From assembly GCA_021838065.1 (NCBI GenBank), contig JAKCEJ010000041.1, positions 1 through 13,042 of the forward strand: a stretch of 13,042 bases of DNA, given 5' to 3'. Source of the DNA: Pseudomonadota bacterium (GTDB lineage: Bacteria > Pseudomonadota > Gammaproteobacteria > Steroidobacterales > Steroidobacteraceae). Shown here in pieces: positions 12,201 to 13,042 of this stretch. Each line of letters starts with the position of its first letter. Position 1 is the stretch's first letter. The position numbers and the translations under genes were made by a program. The notes below the pieces were generated by a model. That model saw only the letters and a list, made by a program, of their open reading frames with translations. It was not told the origin of the DNA and did not search any database.

Positions 12201-13042
12201 GCCCGCCGGCAAGCACCGGCCGACCCGCGATGCGCGAGCAGGTGGTGCATTTCGTCAACAAGAAGATGCCGGGCGGTCTGCCGAAAAAGACCGCGCGGGC
12301 GCTGCTCGATATCGAGAACGCCGCCTACGTGCCGGTGATCCGCGATCCGGCGGCGACCAGCACGGATACTGAGGCCGTGTTCTATTTCCCCGGCTGCGGC
12401 TCGGAGCGGCTGTTCTCACAGGTGGGGCTCGCCACCCAGGCGATGCTCTGGCACGTGGGCGTGCAGACCGTGCTGCCTCCCGGTTACCTGTGCTGTGGCT
12501 ATCCGCAGCGGGGCGCCGGCCAGTTCGACCGGGCGGAGAAGATCACCACGGACAACCGGGTGCTGTTTCACCGCGTGGCGAACACGCTCAACTACCTCGA
12601 CATCCGCACCGTGGTGGTCAGCTGCGGCACGTGCTACGACCAGCTGCAGGGCTACAAGTTCGAGGAGATCTTCCCCGGGTCGCGCATCATCGACATCCAC
12701 GAATACCTGATGGAGAAGGGCGTGAGGCTCGAGGGGGTGACCGGCACGCGCTACATGTATCACGACCCGTGCCACTCTCCGATGAAGCACCATGATCCGT
12801 TGAAGGTGGTCAACGCGCTCATGAACGATGCGCGCAACGGCCGCATCGAGAAGAACGACCGCTGCTGCGGGGAGTCCGGCACGCTCGCCCTCACGCGCCC
12901 GGACGTGTCGACGCAGGTCCGTTTCCGCAAGGAAGAGGAAGTGCGCATCGGCGCCGAGAAGCTGCGCGCCGCCGGCGCCGGGCACGTGAAGATACTCACC
13001 TCCTGCCCTTCGTGTCTGCAGGGCCTGAAGCGCTACAACGAG
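9212..13042 (+). CDS. DUF3683 FAD/Fe-S/CCG fusion oxidoreductase, 3' end cut
   Basis: The open frame gives 1277 codons and continues past the window; judging from relatives as I recall them, little is missing. ATG 9212 has AGGA at 9202-9205. Domains in order are a DUF3683-type N-terminus (about 25-175); an FAD-binding type 4 domain (IPRGGGTGYTGG near 213-224, GGNIAMNAGG 296-305); and an FAD-oxidase C domain with HMHAGDGNVH (727-736) and GEHGIGI (772-778). Two ferredoxin-like clusters follow: Cys849/852/855/859 and 911/914/917/921. Last come two CCG domains: Cys1062, CCG at 1094, CxxC at 1138; then HDPCH at 1184, CCG at 1218, CxxC at 1265. This is GlcD plus GlcF/GlpC in one chain, as in E. coli YdiJ, with an extra N-terminus. 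Such enzymes oxidise 2-hydroxyacids and pass electrons toward quinones. The substrate here is unassigned. It follows gltD by 26 nt, suggesting a role near 2-oxoglutarate metabolism (inference). Confidence 0.92.
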   Translation, partial: MNAETSTVPSGAGGARADEPARLREIPYNYTSFSDREIVVRLLGERYWAVIEELRAERRTGRSARMLYEVLGDIWVVRRNPYLQDDLLENTRRRRLLVQALHHRLNAIDRRRDSADGERYELVGELLAAARGAVGSFESDFDEWMALRRRTLRALRRHTRADNIRFDAYARVSHVTDATDWRVEYPFVVLMPDSEAEIPALVRECIELGLTLIPRGGGTGYTGGAVPLTPLAAVINTEKLERLGPIETRTLPGLDTPIATILTEAGVVTRRVANAAAQSGLVFAVDPTSADASCIGGNIAMNAGGKKAVLWGTAVDNLAWWRMVDCEGNWIEVSRLAHNRGKIHDVETVEFDLIWKDGRHRPEEAPELRRERLAIPGRRFRKVGLGKDVTDKFLGGLPGVQKEGCDGIITCARWVLHRSPDFTRTVCLEFFGQPREAVPAIVEIKQYLDSLIPRGVRLAGLEHLDERYLRAVGYTTKSRRGSLPKMALFGDIVGDEEAEVAAAASAVVRLANARSGEGFIAVSEDARRKFWLDRARTAAIARHTNAFKINEDVVLPLERMGEYTDEIERINIEFSIANKLKLAQELQRLLASPLPLAPADDPELTNLPYEEVIGERIEQARQLLERSSARWRWLAANMDVALGEGVDELVRLGTEVPPDELRARAAQAPRTRIFELLQDRTIRISWKRELRAPLRQIFGGSVFAPILAACEQVHKQVLRGRLFVALHMHAGDGNVHTNIPVNSDDYEMLHSATAAVARIMAIARRLDGVISGEHGIGITKLEFLREEEIREFRAYKQRIDPQGHFNRGKLMPGADLSNAYTPSFNLLGHESLIMQQSAIGTIADSVKDCLRCGKCKPVCATHVPRANLLYSPRDKILATSLLIEAFLYEEQTRRGVSIRHWDEFADVGDHCTVCHKCLSPCPVDIDFGDVSMAMRDLLRRMGKRRFNPGTAASMFFLNATSPETIRLTRKVMIEWGYKAQRAGNRLLKGLARAQTQRPPASTGRPAMREQVVHFVNKKMPGGLPKKTARALLDIENAAYVPVIRDPAATSTDTEAVFYFPGCGSERLFSQVGLATQAMLWHVGVQTVLPPGYLCCGYPQRGAGQFDRAEKITTDNRVLFHRVANTLNYLDIRTVVVSCGTCYDQLQGYKFEEIFPGSRIIDIHEYLMEKGVRLEGVTGTRYMYHDPCHSPMKHHDPLKVVNALMNDARNGRIEKNDRCCGESGTLALTRPDVSTQVRFRKEEEVRIGAEKLRAAGAGHVKILTSCPSCLQGLKRYNE

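Overview
This is a GC-rich stretch of bacterial chromosome, with strong G/C preference at third codon positions throughout. It carries ordinary housekeeping and accessory genes, and I see no phage, transposon, CRISPR or RNA gene. The gene content (MarR regulator, MscS channel, gltBD, and a very large DUF3683-type flavin/iron-sulfur protein after gltD) suggests a beta- or gammaproteobacterium. I cannot fix the genus from sequence alone.

Layout. (1) Positions 1-1397, minus strand: a SAM-dependent methyltransferase cut off by the window start, and upstream of it a MarR-family regulator. The 162-nt gap between them holds a striking AT-rich island with a perfect 7-6-7 inverted repeat that looks like a promoter plus operator. 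(2) Positions 1398-1516: a short divergent intergenic region with two small palindromes. (3) Positions 1517-2614, plus strand: an MscS-type mechanosensitive channel with a GTG start and no Shine-Dalgarno. (4) Positions 2615-3025: a roughly 410-nt control region for the glutamate synthase operon. It has an Lrp-like palindrome, a good sigma70-type promoter (TTGACC, 16 nt, TATGAT), a 20-bp inverted repeat over the -10 and start point, and a leader of about 325 nt with an 11-bp GC hairpin. (5) Positions 3026-13042, plus strand: gltB, gltD and a FAD/Fe-S/CCG fusion oxidoreductase, separated by 19 and 26 nt and so probably one operon. The last gene runs off the window end.

How the genes fit together. 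GltB and GltD form NADPH-dependent glutamate synthase, which makes two glutamates from glutamine and 2-oxoglutarate. The third protein has the architecture of a membrane-linked or quinone-linked 2-hydroxyacid dehydrogenase, with GlcD-like and GlcF/GlpC-like parts in one chain plus an N-terminal DUF3683 domain. Its place behind gltBD suggests a link to 2-oxoglutarate supply or repair, for example oxidation of D-2-hydroxyglutarate; that link is inference. The MarR-methyltransferase pair and the MscS channel are independent of the operon. The most interesting items are the functionally unassigned fusion oxidoreductase in the glutamate synthase operon, the layered gltB control region, and the operator-like repeat in the methyltransferase promoter.
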